This document shows, in pieces, positions 36,063 to 47,500 of a stretch of 64,000 bases of DNA (positions are counted from its first letter, which is position 1; every line of letters starts with the position of its first letter). The DNA lies in contig CM072810.1 of NCBI GenBank assembly GCA_037013495.1, positions 50,268,843 to 50,332,842 on the forward strand. The letters run 5' to 3'. Below the pieces are notes generated by a model. That model worked only from the letters and a program-made list of their open reading frames with translations. It was not told the DNA's origin and did not search any database. The position numbers were made by a program, and so were the translations under genes. Source of the DNA: Hippophae tibetana. Lineage: Eukaryota > Streptophyta > Magnoliopsida > Rosales > Elaeagnaceae.

Positions 36063-36938
36063 CCTAACACTTCATATCAGGACAAGAAAAGGTTTTTTAA
36101 AACTATTAAGGACTATTTCTGGGATGACCCTTATTTATACAAGATTGGTCAAGATCAAGTCATCCGGAGATGTGTACCTGAAGAAGAACATAAGAGCATT
36201 CTGACTTTTTGTCATGAACTTCATTGTGGGGGTCATTTTGGAGGTGAAAAGACAGCCCGTAAGATATTACAGTCTGGATTCTTTTGGGCCACTCTTTTTA
36301 AAGATGCTCATATGTTTTGTGCACAATGTGATAGATGTCAAAGAACAGGAAACATAAGCAAAAGAGATGAAATGCCTTTGACATCTAATTTAGTTGTTGA
36401 ACTCTTTGATGTATGGGGGATTGACTTTATGGGTCCTTTTCCCCCATCTAATGGTTTTCAATACATTTTGGTTGCTGTGGATTATGTGTCCAAGTGGGTA
36501 GAAGCTATCCCCACCAAAACCAATGATGCTAATGTTGTTGTGAAATTCTTGAAAGATTTCATATTCAGTAGGTTCGGAACGCCTAGAGCTATAATAAGTG
36601 ATGGAGGTAGCCATTTTTGTAACAAACTCTTTGATGGAGTACTAAACAAGTACAACATCACACATAAGGTAGCTACTCCATATCATCCTCAAACTTCCGG
36701 TTTAGTGGAAGTAAGTAATAGGCAAATTAAGGGAATACTGGAACGCACTGTGCGTCCTTCAAGGAAGGATTGGGCATTTAAGTTAAATGATGCCTTATGG
36801 GCATACCGCACCGCTTACAAAACACCTATTGGGATGAGCCCTTACCGGTTAATCTTTGGGAAAGCGTGCCACCTTCTAGTTGAACTTGAACACAAGGCTT
36901 ACTGGGCAATTAAAGAGCTAAACATGGATTTAGATTAA
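36063..36938 (+). pseudogene. Integrase zinc-binding domain and DDE core (between stops 3 and 4)
   Basis: Same frame. The N-terminal HHCC zinc domain shows HELHCGGH followed by CAQCDRC. The catalytic core shows GIDFMGPF (first Asp, codon 1431), ISDGGSHF (second Asp) and GLVEVSNR (Glu), so the DDE triad is complete. It ends with the Athila-typical [16 protein letters not shown]. The TAA at 36936-36938 probably came from a Lys or Gln codon. Confidence 0.9.
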
Positions 36939-37304
36939 GCAGGTGAAAAACGATTACTCCAGCTTCATGAGTTGGAAGAAATTAGGAATGAAGCTTATGA
37001 GAATGCCAAATTATACAAAGAGCGTACTAAGCGCTATCATGACAAGAGGCTAGTTCCTAAGACTTTTCACCCTGGAATGAAAGTTCTTTTATTTAACTCT
37101 CGTTTGAGATTGTTTCCAGGAAAGCTGAGATCAAGATGGGATGGACCATTCACAATATTTCAGGTATTTGAACATGGAGTGGTAGAACTATTGGACTCCA
37201 AGACACAAAAAACGTTCAAAGTTAATGGCCATCGTGTCAAGCCTTATTTAGAAGAACCAAACAACATTGCTGAAATAGATTGCATTTGGCTGAGTAATCC
37301 TTAG
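36939..37304 (+). pseudogene. Integrase C-terminal domain
   Basis: Same frame to TAG 37302-37304. It contains [27 protein letters not shown] and the GPY/F module ([29 protein letters not shown]). No chromodomain follows, as expected for Athila/Tat rather than chromoviruses. It is cut off from the core only by the fourth stop. Confidence 0.9.
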
Positions 37305-37316
37305 CACCAAAAAGAT

Positions 37317-37365
37317 ACGTCTTGCTAAGACGTTAAACTAAGCGCTGGATGGGAGGCAACCCATC
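37317..37365 (+). ncRNA. Two hairpins after pol (H2 and H3)
   Basis: ACGTCTTGCTAAGACGT (37317-37333) is a perfect 7-bp stem with a 3-nt loop. GATGGG/CCCATC around AGGCAA is at 37348-37365. They begin 13 bp after the pol stop. H1 of the other two clusters is absent here. Confidence 0.6.
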
Positions 37366-37624
37366 ATGTTAAGTAATTTTTTTGTTATTTGTTTTATTTA
37401 CTTAATTTTATTGTTTATTTTAGTTTACTTATATGTGAATAATTTTTAAAATTGTTAAAACTAAAATATTTGTTGAGATGTTAGAAGTTCACAGCAATCT
37501 GTCTGTATACACTTTAATGATGAATATGATGGATGCACCTGCATTTCTTCATTACTACTTACACATTCTCAAGAAATAGGTAATCTTTCCCCTCTTTTCT
37601 CTTTATCTTTAATTTACAGTTGTT

Positions 37625-37662
37625 ACATTGAGGACAATGTAAGTTCTAGGTTGGGGGTGGTG
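37625..37662 (+). promoter_or_regulatory. Short hairpin and PPT-like tract in outer 3' UTR
   Basis: ACATTGAGGACAATGT at 37625-37640, followed by AGGTTGGGGGTGGTG at 37648-37662, identical to the inner element's 27228-27265. Confidence 0.5.
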
Positions 37663-38397
37663 AAAAGTTACCATGCATAATAAAAAAAAATTCTCACAAA
37701 AATTTATCATTTCTTTAAATCAAATTTAAGTAAATAGTTAAGTCTTTGGTACTATTAGATTAATTTTTGAAAACATATCATGAGATCAATGTTAAAATAA
37801 CACTTTGAGCCTTTATTCTTTATACATATGCGAACATATTAGTTCATTTCTATACATCAACTCTTTCGCATATAAATTAGTATGAGTGTTTGAACCCATA
37901 GGATTTAGTGCTTTGAGAGTATTGACTTGTGAGGAATAGAGTCGAAGCGAATTCTGATTCATGACACTGAAATTGGGTAAAATTAAATTGACACATTTTT
38001 GAAATGAAATATGAAAATGATTTTCGACTAATTATTATAATAAAATCATGATTGTTTAAAGAGATTAAAATAACTTATGCTTGAGATTTTAATTATGATC
38101 TTAAAGGAGATTAAAAAGTGTGAGAAATTTTTGTGATATGTTGTTTTCTTTTATTCTTAAATTAATTTTGGATTGTGTTGTAATTGTAGTTTTTGATTTG
38201 ATTGTTTTTATAGTTTCTTTTGATTTTTACAATTAGTTCAATGTTTGTGGGCATCATTACTGAAAACCCTCACGAGACTCAAACTCGTCCAACAGGGCAA
38301 CCTAGGGGTTTAAAGGCTTGTTGCATAGGCTAAATGCAACTGTTTCAATCCACGAAAGTGATTTAGGATAGTTTAATTTTTAGCTTTTATCGCTTCT

Positions 38398-38434
38398 CTT
38401 GCTAAGGGACTAGCAAGAAGCTGGTTGGGGGTTG
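38398..38434 (+). promoter_or_regulatory. Outer PPT with overlapping hairpin
   Basis: CTTGCTAAGGGACTAGCAAG (38398-38417) is a perfect 7-bp inverted repeat. It overlaps AAGAAGCTGGTTGGGGGTTG (38415-38434), which abuts the 3' LTR. Identical to the inner element. Confidence 0.8.
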
Positions 38435-40312
38435 TGATGAGTGCTCAAAAAGCACTAAAATAACCATGATTTTATGTACATTAATTGATTAAAAATATAT
38501 ATATTTATATGTTTTATCATATATTTATATAAATTTGTCTTTTTCGGAATCACGGGTATTTTTATTGTTTTTCAGGAATTTTGGCTTAAAAACGCAATTT
38601 AAAGACTCAAAGAGGAATACTTGAAGCAATACATCACAAATATATCAATAAATAAGTGGAAAAAGGTCAACAAACATGGAAAAATTGGACAAAATGGGTC
38701 GAAAAGGTCAAAAAGACGGAAATCGCGCGTCGTAGCCCAGCCGCGCGCTCCAGCGCCCCATGCCGCGCACGCCCACGTGCGTTGGCCTGCCCATCCGCGC
38801 GTGCCCCAGCGCGCGGGCACTGTTCACGCGCGCCGAGCTGCGCGCAGCGACAGCCCCAGCGCGCGCGCGCAGCGCCCAGCAGCAGCCCCTCCACGCGCCC
38901 AACGCGTTTTCCCCCCATTTTTCACGTGCAGCCGCCCCTGTGATGTCATGCTGACGTCATTAATGACATCAGCAATTCCAATACGCGTTTTGACATTTTT
39001 TAATATTCCTTCCCTTCACTTCAAATCACACCTTTAAAACACACTTCTCTCTTCTTTCTTTCTCTCATTTCTTAGTTTTTGAGTTTTCTTAGTTTCTAAG
39101 CTTTTCTTAGTTTTTCTCGTAGTTTTTAGTTCAATTCTCTTAGGTTTAGAGTTCTTCTCTTTTTGAGAGGAACTTGTAATGTTTTTGTAATAATTTAGAT
39201 TTTTGATTCAATAAATGGGAGTGAAAATTCCGCTTGGAGGTTTTCCAGCTACGGGAATAGCGTCGAAGTTCTGTAAGGATTTTATTTTCTTTACAGTTAT
39301 TTTTATGCTTTATTCTTACATGTTATATTCAACTTGTCTGTGGTTAAATTTAACTATGCTGGCTGTTTAGTAAATATGATGTAATAATGACGTTGTTATG
39401 CTTACGAAATATTAAATAGGTAAAAATCTTTAAAATGAATTGATTTTATTTTTATTCAAGATTTTATATTAAGAATGTTAGAGAGAAATATATTATTTTT
39501 CATTACAAACTTAAACCTGAAAATTAGATTTTAAGGTTTAGTTATCCGGTCTAATTTAGAGTAGTGCTCTTTTATTTGTTGGTACAATCGCCCGGTAGTT
39601 AGAGTGAAACTCTATTTCAAAAGTTTTTATAAGAATTATTATGTGAAAATGTATTGACAACATGTTTTCAATAGTGGTTTTAAAACTTGAAAGTTAGTAC
39701 TCGGATAATTAAATTCTTATGTTTAATTTGGACACCTTGAATAATGTTTAAATTGTCTAACCCCACCAAAGGTGGCATTTAAATGGTTCATTTTCAATCT
39801 CTTAGAAAAAGGAATTAATTTAATTAACCAAATTAGTTATCAACCCCACCCATAGGTGTTAATTGATTTGTTTAGTTAACAAAGAATATCTAACCCCACC
39901 AAAGGTGGTATTTATATAAAAAAGAGAGAATCAATAAAATATCAATTTATATCTTTAATAACCTAAATAATATGAGCAAGCATAATTAATTTAGTTATTA
40001 TATCCATAAATACTCCACTAATATAAATAATAAAAATTTGCATGAATATTTATTGAATCTGTATATATGTTTATTTTTAGATAATTATTTATTGAATTTG
40101 TATCTATGTTTATTTTTATGTTATTAGATTATATTTAATTAATCTGTATATATGTTTATTTTATGTTATTAGATTAGGAACACAAAAACCAAACTATCGT
40201 GACAGGATGTTTAGGATTTAATTTCGTTTTTAAAAGTTTGAATAATAAATTAAAAACCACATACATTCCTTCCTTAGATCGACCTTGGGAGTGTACTTAA
40301 CATTTTCTTCGA
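38435..40312 (+). repeat. Outer element 3' LTR, 3'-truncated and TATA-less
   Basis: Starts TGATGAG like its partner, but ends at ATTTTCTTCGA, the equivalent of 22240 in the 5' LTR, so the last 84 bp are gone. It also lacks about 57 bp near 39007 (counterpart of roughly 20870-20927), including the TATA box. CACGTG is at 38923-38928; the first TGACG has become TGATG (38941-38945) and TGACGTCA remains at 38952-38959. The GC-rich island differs from the 5' LTR by several insertions and deletions. AATAAA is at 39210-39215. Confidence 0.95.
40310..40312. other. Microhomology junction between truncated LTR and satellite
   Basis: CGA is shared by the LTR (TTCTTCGAAATG) and the satellite (TTTACCGAGGG). 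The satellite resumes about 41 bp beyond the point where it stopped at 20350, in the same monomer type and phase. The deletion thus removed 84 bp of LTR, any target duplication and about 41 bp of satellite. Confidence 0.85.
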
Positions 40313-41568
40313 GGGTTTTAAATGTTTGTCTCACCATTTCCGTTGTACTTACTTTCTATTATATTGAAAAGAGCCGTAAAGGAGATATTTCTCCAAACAA
40401 ATTGTTCTTTATTTATGTGTTAAATCAATATATATTCTTCCAAAAAAATATGAGAAAAGTGAAAGGAAAAAGCTATTGTTCCCATTTTAAAAAGGAACAA
40501 AACATTTGATAAATCGGAGTTCCAACATTAAAGGGCGCTAACTTTTTACTCTGTTATCGAAAAAACTATTATAATATATCAAAATGAAGCCCGTACCGAT
40601 TCAAACAATCTGATTTGGCCCCAAAAAGGAAACAAATTTTGTACACAAATTCCATCGTTTACATCATTTACCGAGGGTATTAAGTGTTTGTCTAACAATT
40701 TCCGTTGTACTTACTTTCTATTTTATTCAAAAGTGCCGTAAAGGAGATTTTGGTGCAAACAAAGGGTTCTTTATTTATGCGTTCAATCAATATCTATCCT
40801 TCCAAATAACAAATAAGGGAAGAGAAAAAGAAATGAGGTACTGTTCACATTTTAAAAAAGAATAAAACATTTGATAAATCGCACTTTCAACTTTAAAAGA
40901 TGCTAACTTTTGACTCGGGTATTGAATCGACTATATTATTATATGAAATCGAAGCTCTTAGCGATTCACACCATGTGAGATGGCCTCAAATTTGGAATAT
41001 CATTTTTGTACCTAAATTTCACCATTTACATCATTTATTGAGGGTTTTTAGTTTTTTCCCACCATTTCCGTTGTACTTACTTTCAATTTTATTCAAAAGA
41101 TCCGTAAAGGAGATATTGGTGCAAACAAAGGGTCTGTTTATTTATGTGTTCAATCCCTATAAATTCTTCCAAAGAAAAAATGAGTAAACAAAAAGGAAAA
41201 GGCTACTGTTCCCATTTAAAAAAGGAACAAAACATTTGATAAATCGGAGTTCCAACTTTAAACGACGATAAAGTTTTACATGCATATCGAGACAACTATA
41301 ACAATATATCAAATTGAAGATCGTATCGATTCAAACCATTTGATTTGGCCCCATAGAGGAACAACATATTTGTACGCAAATTCCATCGTTTACATCATTT
41401 ACCGAGGGTTTTAAGTGTTTGTCTCACCATTTCCGTTGTACTTACTTTCTATTATATTGAAAAGAGCCGTAAAGGAGATATTTCTCCAAACAAATTTTTC
41501 TTTATTTATGTGTTAAATCAATATATATTCTTCCAAAAAAATATGAGAAAAGTGAAAGGAAAAGGCTA

Positions 41569-44500
41569 TTCTTCCCATTTTAAAAAGGAAGAAAACATTC
41601 GATAAATCGGAGTTCCAACATTAAAGGGCACTAAATTTTTACTCTGTTATCGAAACAACTATTATAATATATCAAAATGAAGCCCGTACCGATTCAAACA
41701 ATCTGATTTGGCCCCAAAAAGGAAACACATTTTTGTACGCAAATTCCATCGGTTAAATCATTTACGGAGGGTTTTAAGTGTTTGTCTAAGAATTTCCGTT
41801 GTACTTACTTTCTATTTTATTCATAAGTGTCGTAAAGGAGATTTTGGTGCAAACAAAGGGTTCTTTATTTATGCGTTCAATCAATATCTATGCTTCCAAA
41901 TAACAAATAAGGGAAGAGAAAAAGAAATGAGGTATTGCTCACATTTTAAAAAAGAATAAAACCTTTGATAAATCACAGTTTCAACTTTAAAAGATGCTAA
42001 CTTTTGACTCGGGTATTGAATCGACTATATTATTATATGAAATCGAAGCTCTTAGCGATTCACACCATGTGAGATGGCCTCAAATTTGGAATATCATTTT
42101 TGTACCTAAATTTCACCATTTACATCATTTATTGAGGGTTTTTAGTTTTTTCCCACCATTTCCGTTGTACTTACTTTCAATTTTATTCAAAAGATCCGTA
42201 AAGGAGATATTGGTGCAAACAAAGGGTCCGTTTATTTATGTGTTCAATCCCTATAAATTCTTCCAAAGAAAAAATGAGTAAACAAAAAGGAAAAGGCTAC
42301 TGTTCCCATTTAAAAAAGGAACAAAACATTTGATAAATCGGAGTTCCAACTTTAAACGACGATAAAGTTTTACATGCATATCGAGACAACTATAACAATA
42401 TATCAAATTGAAGATCGTATCGATTCAAACCATCTGATTTGGCCCCATAGAGGAACAACATATTTGTACGCAAATTCCATCGTTTACATCATTCACCGAG
42501 GGTTTTAAGTGTTTGTCTCACCATTTCCGTTGTACTTACTTTCTATTATATTGAAAAGAGCCGTAAAGGAGATATTTCTCCAAACAAATTTTTCTTTATT
42601 TATGTGTTAAATCAATATATATTCTTCCAAAAAAATATGAGAAAAGTGAAAGGAAAAGGCTATTGTTCCCATTTTAAAAAGGAAGAAAACATTTGATAAA
42701 TCGGAGTTCCAACATTAAAGGGCACTAAATTTTTACTCTGTTATCGAAACAACTATTATAATATATCAAAATAAAACCCGTACCGATTCAAACAATCTGA
42801 TTTGGCCCCAAAAAGGAAACACATTTTTGTACGCAAATTCCATCGTTTACATCATTTACCTAGGGTTTTAAGTGTTTGTCTAACAATTTCCGTTGTACTT
42901 ACTTTCTATTTTATTCAAAAGTGTCGTAAAGGAGATTTTGGTGCAAACAAAGGGTTCTTTATTTATGCGTTCAATCAATATCTATGCTTCCAAATAACAA
43001 ATAAGGGAAGAGAAAAAGAAATGAGGTACTGTTCACATTTTAAAAAAGAATAAAACCTTTGATAAATCACAGTTTCAACTTTAAAAGATGCTAACTTTTG
43101 ACTCGGGTATTGAAACGACTATATTATTATATGAAATCGAAGCACTTAACGATTCACACAATGTGATATGGCCTCAAATTTGGAATATCATTTTTGTACC
43201 TAAATTTCACCATTTACATCATTTATTGAGGGTTTTTAGTTTTTTCCCACCATTTCCGTTGTACTTACTTTCGATTTTATTCAAAAGATCCGTAAAGGAG
43301 ATATTGGTGCAAACAAAGGGTCCGTTTATTTATGTGTTCAATCCCTATATATTCTTCCAAAGAAAAAATGAGTAAAGAAAAAGGAAAAGGCTACTGTTCC
43401 CATTTAAAAAAGGAACAAAACATTTGATAAATCGAAGTTCCAACTTTAAACGACGATAAAGTTTTACATGCATATCGAGACAACTATTATAATATATCAA
43501 ATTGAAGATCGTACCGATTCAAACCATCTAATTTGGCCCCATAGAGGAACCACATATTTGTACGCAAATTCCATCGTTTACATCATTTACCGAGGGTTTT
43601 AAGTGTTTGTCTCACCATTTCCGTTGTACTTACTTTCTATTATATTGAAAAGAGCCGTAAAGGAGATATTTCTCCAAACAAATTGTTCTTTATTTATGTG
43701 TTAAATCAATATATATTCTTCCAAAAAAATATGAGAAAAGTGAAAGGAAAAGGCTATTGTTCCCATTTTAAAAAGGAAGAAAACATTTGATAAATCGGAG
43801 TTCCAACATTAAAGGGCGCTAAATGTTTACTCTGTTATCGAAACAACTATTATAATATATCAAAATAAAGCCCGTACCGATTCAAACAATCTGATTTGGC
43901 CCCAAAAAGGAAACACATTTTTGTACGCAAATTCCATCGTTTACATCATTTACCGAGGGTTTTAAGTGTTTGTCTAACAATTTCCGTTGTACTTACTTTC
44001 CATTTTATTCAAAAGTGCCGTAAATTAGATTTTGGTGCAAACAAAGGGTTCTTTATTTATGCGTTCAATTAATATCTATGCTTCCAAATAACAAATAAGG
44101 GAAGAGAAAAAGAAATGAGGTACTGTTCACATTTTAAAAAAGAATAAAACCTTTGATAAATCACAGTTTCAACTTTAAAAGATGCTAACTTTTGACTCGG
44201 GTATTGAAACGACTATATTATTATATGAAATCGAAGCTCTTAGCTATTCACACAATGTGATATGGCCTCAAATTTGGAATATCATTTTTGTACCTAAATT
44301 TCACCATTTACATCATTTATTGAGGGTTTTTAGTTTTTTGCCCACCGTTTGCGTTGTACTTACTTACGATGGAATTCAAAAGATCTGTAAAGGAGATATT
44401 GGTGCAAACAAAGGGTCCCTTTATTTATGTGTTCAATCCCTATATATTCTTCCAAAGAAAAAATGAGTAAAGAAAAAGGAAAAGGCTACTGTTCCCATTT

Positions 44501-47500
44501 AAAAAAGGAACAAAACATTTGATAAATCGGAGTTCCAACTTTAAACGACGATAAAGTTTTACATGCATATCGAGACAACTATTATAATATATCAAATTGA
44601 AGATCGTACCGATTCAAACCATCTGATTTGGCCCCATAGAGGAACAACATATTTGTACGCAAATTCCATCGTTTACATCATTTTCCGAGGGTTTTAAGTG
44701 TTTGTCTCACCATTTCCGTTGTACTTACTTTCTATTATATTGAAAAGAGCCGTAAAGGAGATATTTCTCCAAACAAATTGTTCATTATTTATGTGTTAAA
44801 TCAATATATATTCTTCCAAACAAATATGAGAAAAGTGAAAGGAAAAGGCTATTCTTCCCATTTTAAAAAGGAAGAAAACATTTGATAAATCGGAGTTCCA
44901 ACATTAAAGGGCACTAAATTTTTACTCTGTTATCGAAACAACTATTATAATATATCAAAATGAAGCCCGTACCGATTCAAACAATCTGATTTGGCCCCAA
45001 AAAGGAAACACATTTTTGTACGCAAATTCCATCAGTTACATCATTTACGGAGGGTTTTAAGTGTTTGTCTAACAATTTCCGTTGTACTTACTTTCTATTT
45101 TATTCAAAAGTGTCGTAAAGGAGATTTTGGTGCAAACAAAGGGTTCTTTATTTATGCGTTCAATCAATATCTATGCTTCCAAATAACAAATAAGGGAAGA
45201 GAAAAAGAAATGAGGTACTGTTCACATTTTAAAAAAGAATAAAACCTTTGATAAATCACAGTTTCAACTTTTAAAGATGCTAACTTTTGACTCGAATATT
45301 GAAACGACTATATTATTATATGAAATCGAAGCTCTTAGCTATTCACACAATGTGATATGGCCTCAAATTTGGAATATCATTTTTGTACCTAAATTTCACC
45401 ATTTACATCATTTATTGAGGGTTTTTAGTTTTTTGCCCACCGTTTGCGTTGTACTTACTTACGATGGAATTCAAAAGATCCGTAAAGGAGATATTGGTGC
45501 AAACAAAGGGTCCCTTTATTTATGTGTTCAATCCCTATATATTCTTCCAAAGAAAAAATGAGTAAAGAAAAAGGAAAAGGCTACTGTTCCCATTTAAAAA
45601 AGGAACAAAACAATTGATAAATGGGAGTTCCAACTTTAAACGACGATAAAGTTTTACATGCATATCGAGACAACTATTATAATATATCAAATTGAAGATC
45701 GTATCGATTCAAACCATCTGATTTGGCCCCATAGAGGAACAACATATTTGTACGCAAATTCCATCGTTTACATCATTTACCGAGGGTTTTAAGTGTTTGT
45801 CTCACCATTTCCGTTGTACTTACTTTCTATTATATTGAAAAGAGCCGTAAAGGAGATATTGCTCCAAACAAATTGTTCTTTATTTATGTGTTAAATCAAT
45901 ATATATTCTTCCAAAAAAATATGAGAAAAGTGAAAGGAAAAGGCTATTGTTCCCATTTTAAAAAGGAACAAAACATTTGATAAATCGGAGTTCCAACATT
46001 AAAGGGCGCTAAATTTTTACTCTGTTATCGAAACAACTATTATAATATATCAAAATGAAGCCCGTACCGATTCAAACAATCTGATTTGGCCCCAAAAAGG
46101 AAACACATTTTTGTACGCAAATTCCATCGTTTACATCATTTACCGAGGGTTTTAAGTGTTTGTCTAACAATTTCCGTTGTACTTACTTTCTATTTTATTC
46201 AAAAGTGCCGTAAAGGAGATTTTGGTGCAAACAAAGGGTTCTTTATTTATGCGTTCAATCAATATCTATGCTTCCAAATAAAAAATAAGGGAAGAGAAAA
46301 AGAAATGAGGTACTGTTCACATTTTAAAAAAGAATAAAACCTTTGATATATCACAATTTCAATTATAAAAGATGCTAACTTTTGACTCGGGTATTGAATC
46401 GACTATATTATTATATGAAATCGAAGCTCTTAGCGATTCACAAATTGTGAGATGGCCTCAAATTTGGAATATCATTTTTGTACCTAAATTTCACCATTTA
46501 CATCATTTATTGAGGGTTTTTAGTTTTTTCCCACCATTTCCATTGTACTTACTTTCGATTTTATTCAAAAGATCCGTAAAGGAGATATTGGTGCAAACAA
46601 AGGGTTTGTTTATTTATGTGTTCAATCCCTATAAATTCTTCCAAAGAAAAAATGAGTAAACAAAAAGGAAAAGGCTACTGTTCCCATTTAAAAAAGGAAC
46701 AAAACATTTGATAAATCGGAGTTCCAACTTTAAACGACGATAAAGTTTTACATGCATATCGAGACAACTATAACAATATATCAAATTGAAGATCGTATCG
46801 ATTCAAACCATCTGATTTGGCCCCATAGAGGAACAACATATTTGTACGCAAATTCCATCGTTTACATCATTTATCGAGGGTTTTAAGTGTTTGTCTCACC
46901 ATTTCCGTTGTACTTACTTTCTATTATATTGAAAAGAGCCGTAAAGGAGATATTTCTCCAAACAAATTGTTCATTATTTATGTGTTAAATCAATATATAT
47001 TCTTCCAAAAAAATATGAGAAAAGTGAAAGGAAAAGGCTATTCTTCCCATTTTAAAAAGGAAGAAAACATTTGATAAATCGGAGTTCCAACATTAAAGGG
47101 CACTAAATTTTTACTCTGTTATCGAAACAACTATTATAATATATCAAAATGAAGCCCGTACCGATTCAAACAATCTGATTTGGCCCCAAAAAGGAAACAC
47201 ATTTTTGTACGCAAATTCCAACGGTTACATCATTTACGGGGTTTTAAGTGTTTGTCTAACAATTTCCGTTGTACTTACTTTCTATTTTATTCAAAAGTGT
47301 CGTAAAGGAGATTTTGGTGCAAACAAAGGGTTCTTTATTTATGCGTTCAATCAATATCTATGCTTCCAAATAACAAATAAGGGAAGAGAAAAAGAAATGA
47401 GGTACTGTTCACATTTTAAAAAAGAATAAAACCTTTGATAAATCACAGTTTCAACTTTAAAAGATGCTAACTTTTGACTCGGGTATTGAAACGACTATAT

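Larger units (their letters stand above)
32133..37304 (+). pseudogene. gag2-pol polyprotein, one frame with four in-frame stops
   Basis: A single reading frame of 1723 codons, in the order Gag, zinc knuckle, protease, RT, RNase H, integrase, typical of Athila gag-pol. There is no frameshift. Four nonsense codons break it: TAG at 35238-35240, TGA at 35487-35489, TGA at 36060-36062 and TAA at 36936-36938; the natural stop is TAG at 37302-37304. Flanking residues remain conserved across each stop, so these are point changes in a formerly whole ORF. Read-through of four mixed stops is not plausible, so the element cannot make its own full Pol. The parts are listed separately. Confidence 0.9.
37305..38397 (+). 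other. Outer element 3' untranslated region
   Basis: About 1.1 kb between pol and the PPT hairpin. It is homologous to the inner 3' UTR but lacks 771 bp at the TCATGA junction near 37780-37785. Contains the hairpins at 37317-37365 and 37625-37662. Many Athila elements have an env-like ORF here; none is present. Confidence 0.8.
20351..40312 (+). mobile_element. Outer Athila-lineage Ty3/Gypsy LTR retrotransposon, two gag genes, inactivated
   Basis: The LTRs (20351-22324 and 38435-40312) begin TGATGAG, and the intact one ends CTCATCA. The PBS matches the 3' end of plant Asp-tRNA, which is typical of Athila. Order: LTR, PBS, leader, gag1, spacer, gag2-protease-RT-RNase H-integrase, 3' UTR, PPT, LTR. 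Athila assignment also rests on the DLGAS protease motif, FMDD RT motif, the integrase end with GKACHL and [12 protein letters not shown], and the lack of a chromodomain. The element sits in a satellite A monomer, 17 bp past its GGCCCC motif. Without the nested insertion it would be about 12.7 kb. No env-like ORF is seen. It is defective: four stops in pol, a missing 3' LTR end, and gag1 split by another element. The outer target duplication cannot be checked because the right flank is deleted. Confidence 0.95.

Noticed and set aside
32661-36614. Minus-strand ORFs of 60-97 residues in the gag2-pol region
   Set aside because: They are shadows of the plus-strand polyprotein, which alone carries conserved motifs.
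37305-38397. env-like third ORF, as found in some Athila elements
   Set aside because: The region is AT-rich with stops in every frame; no long ORF or membrane segment.
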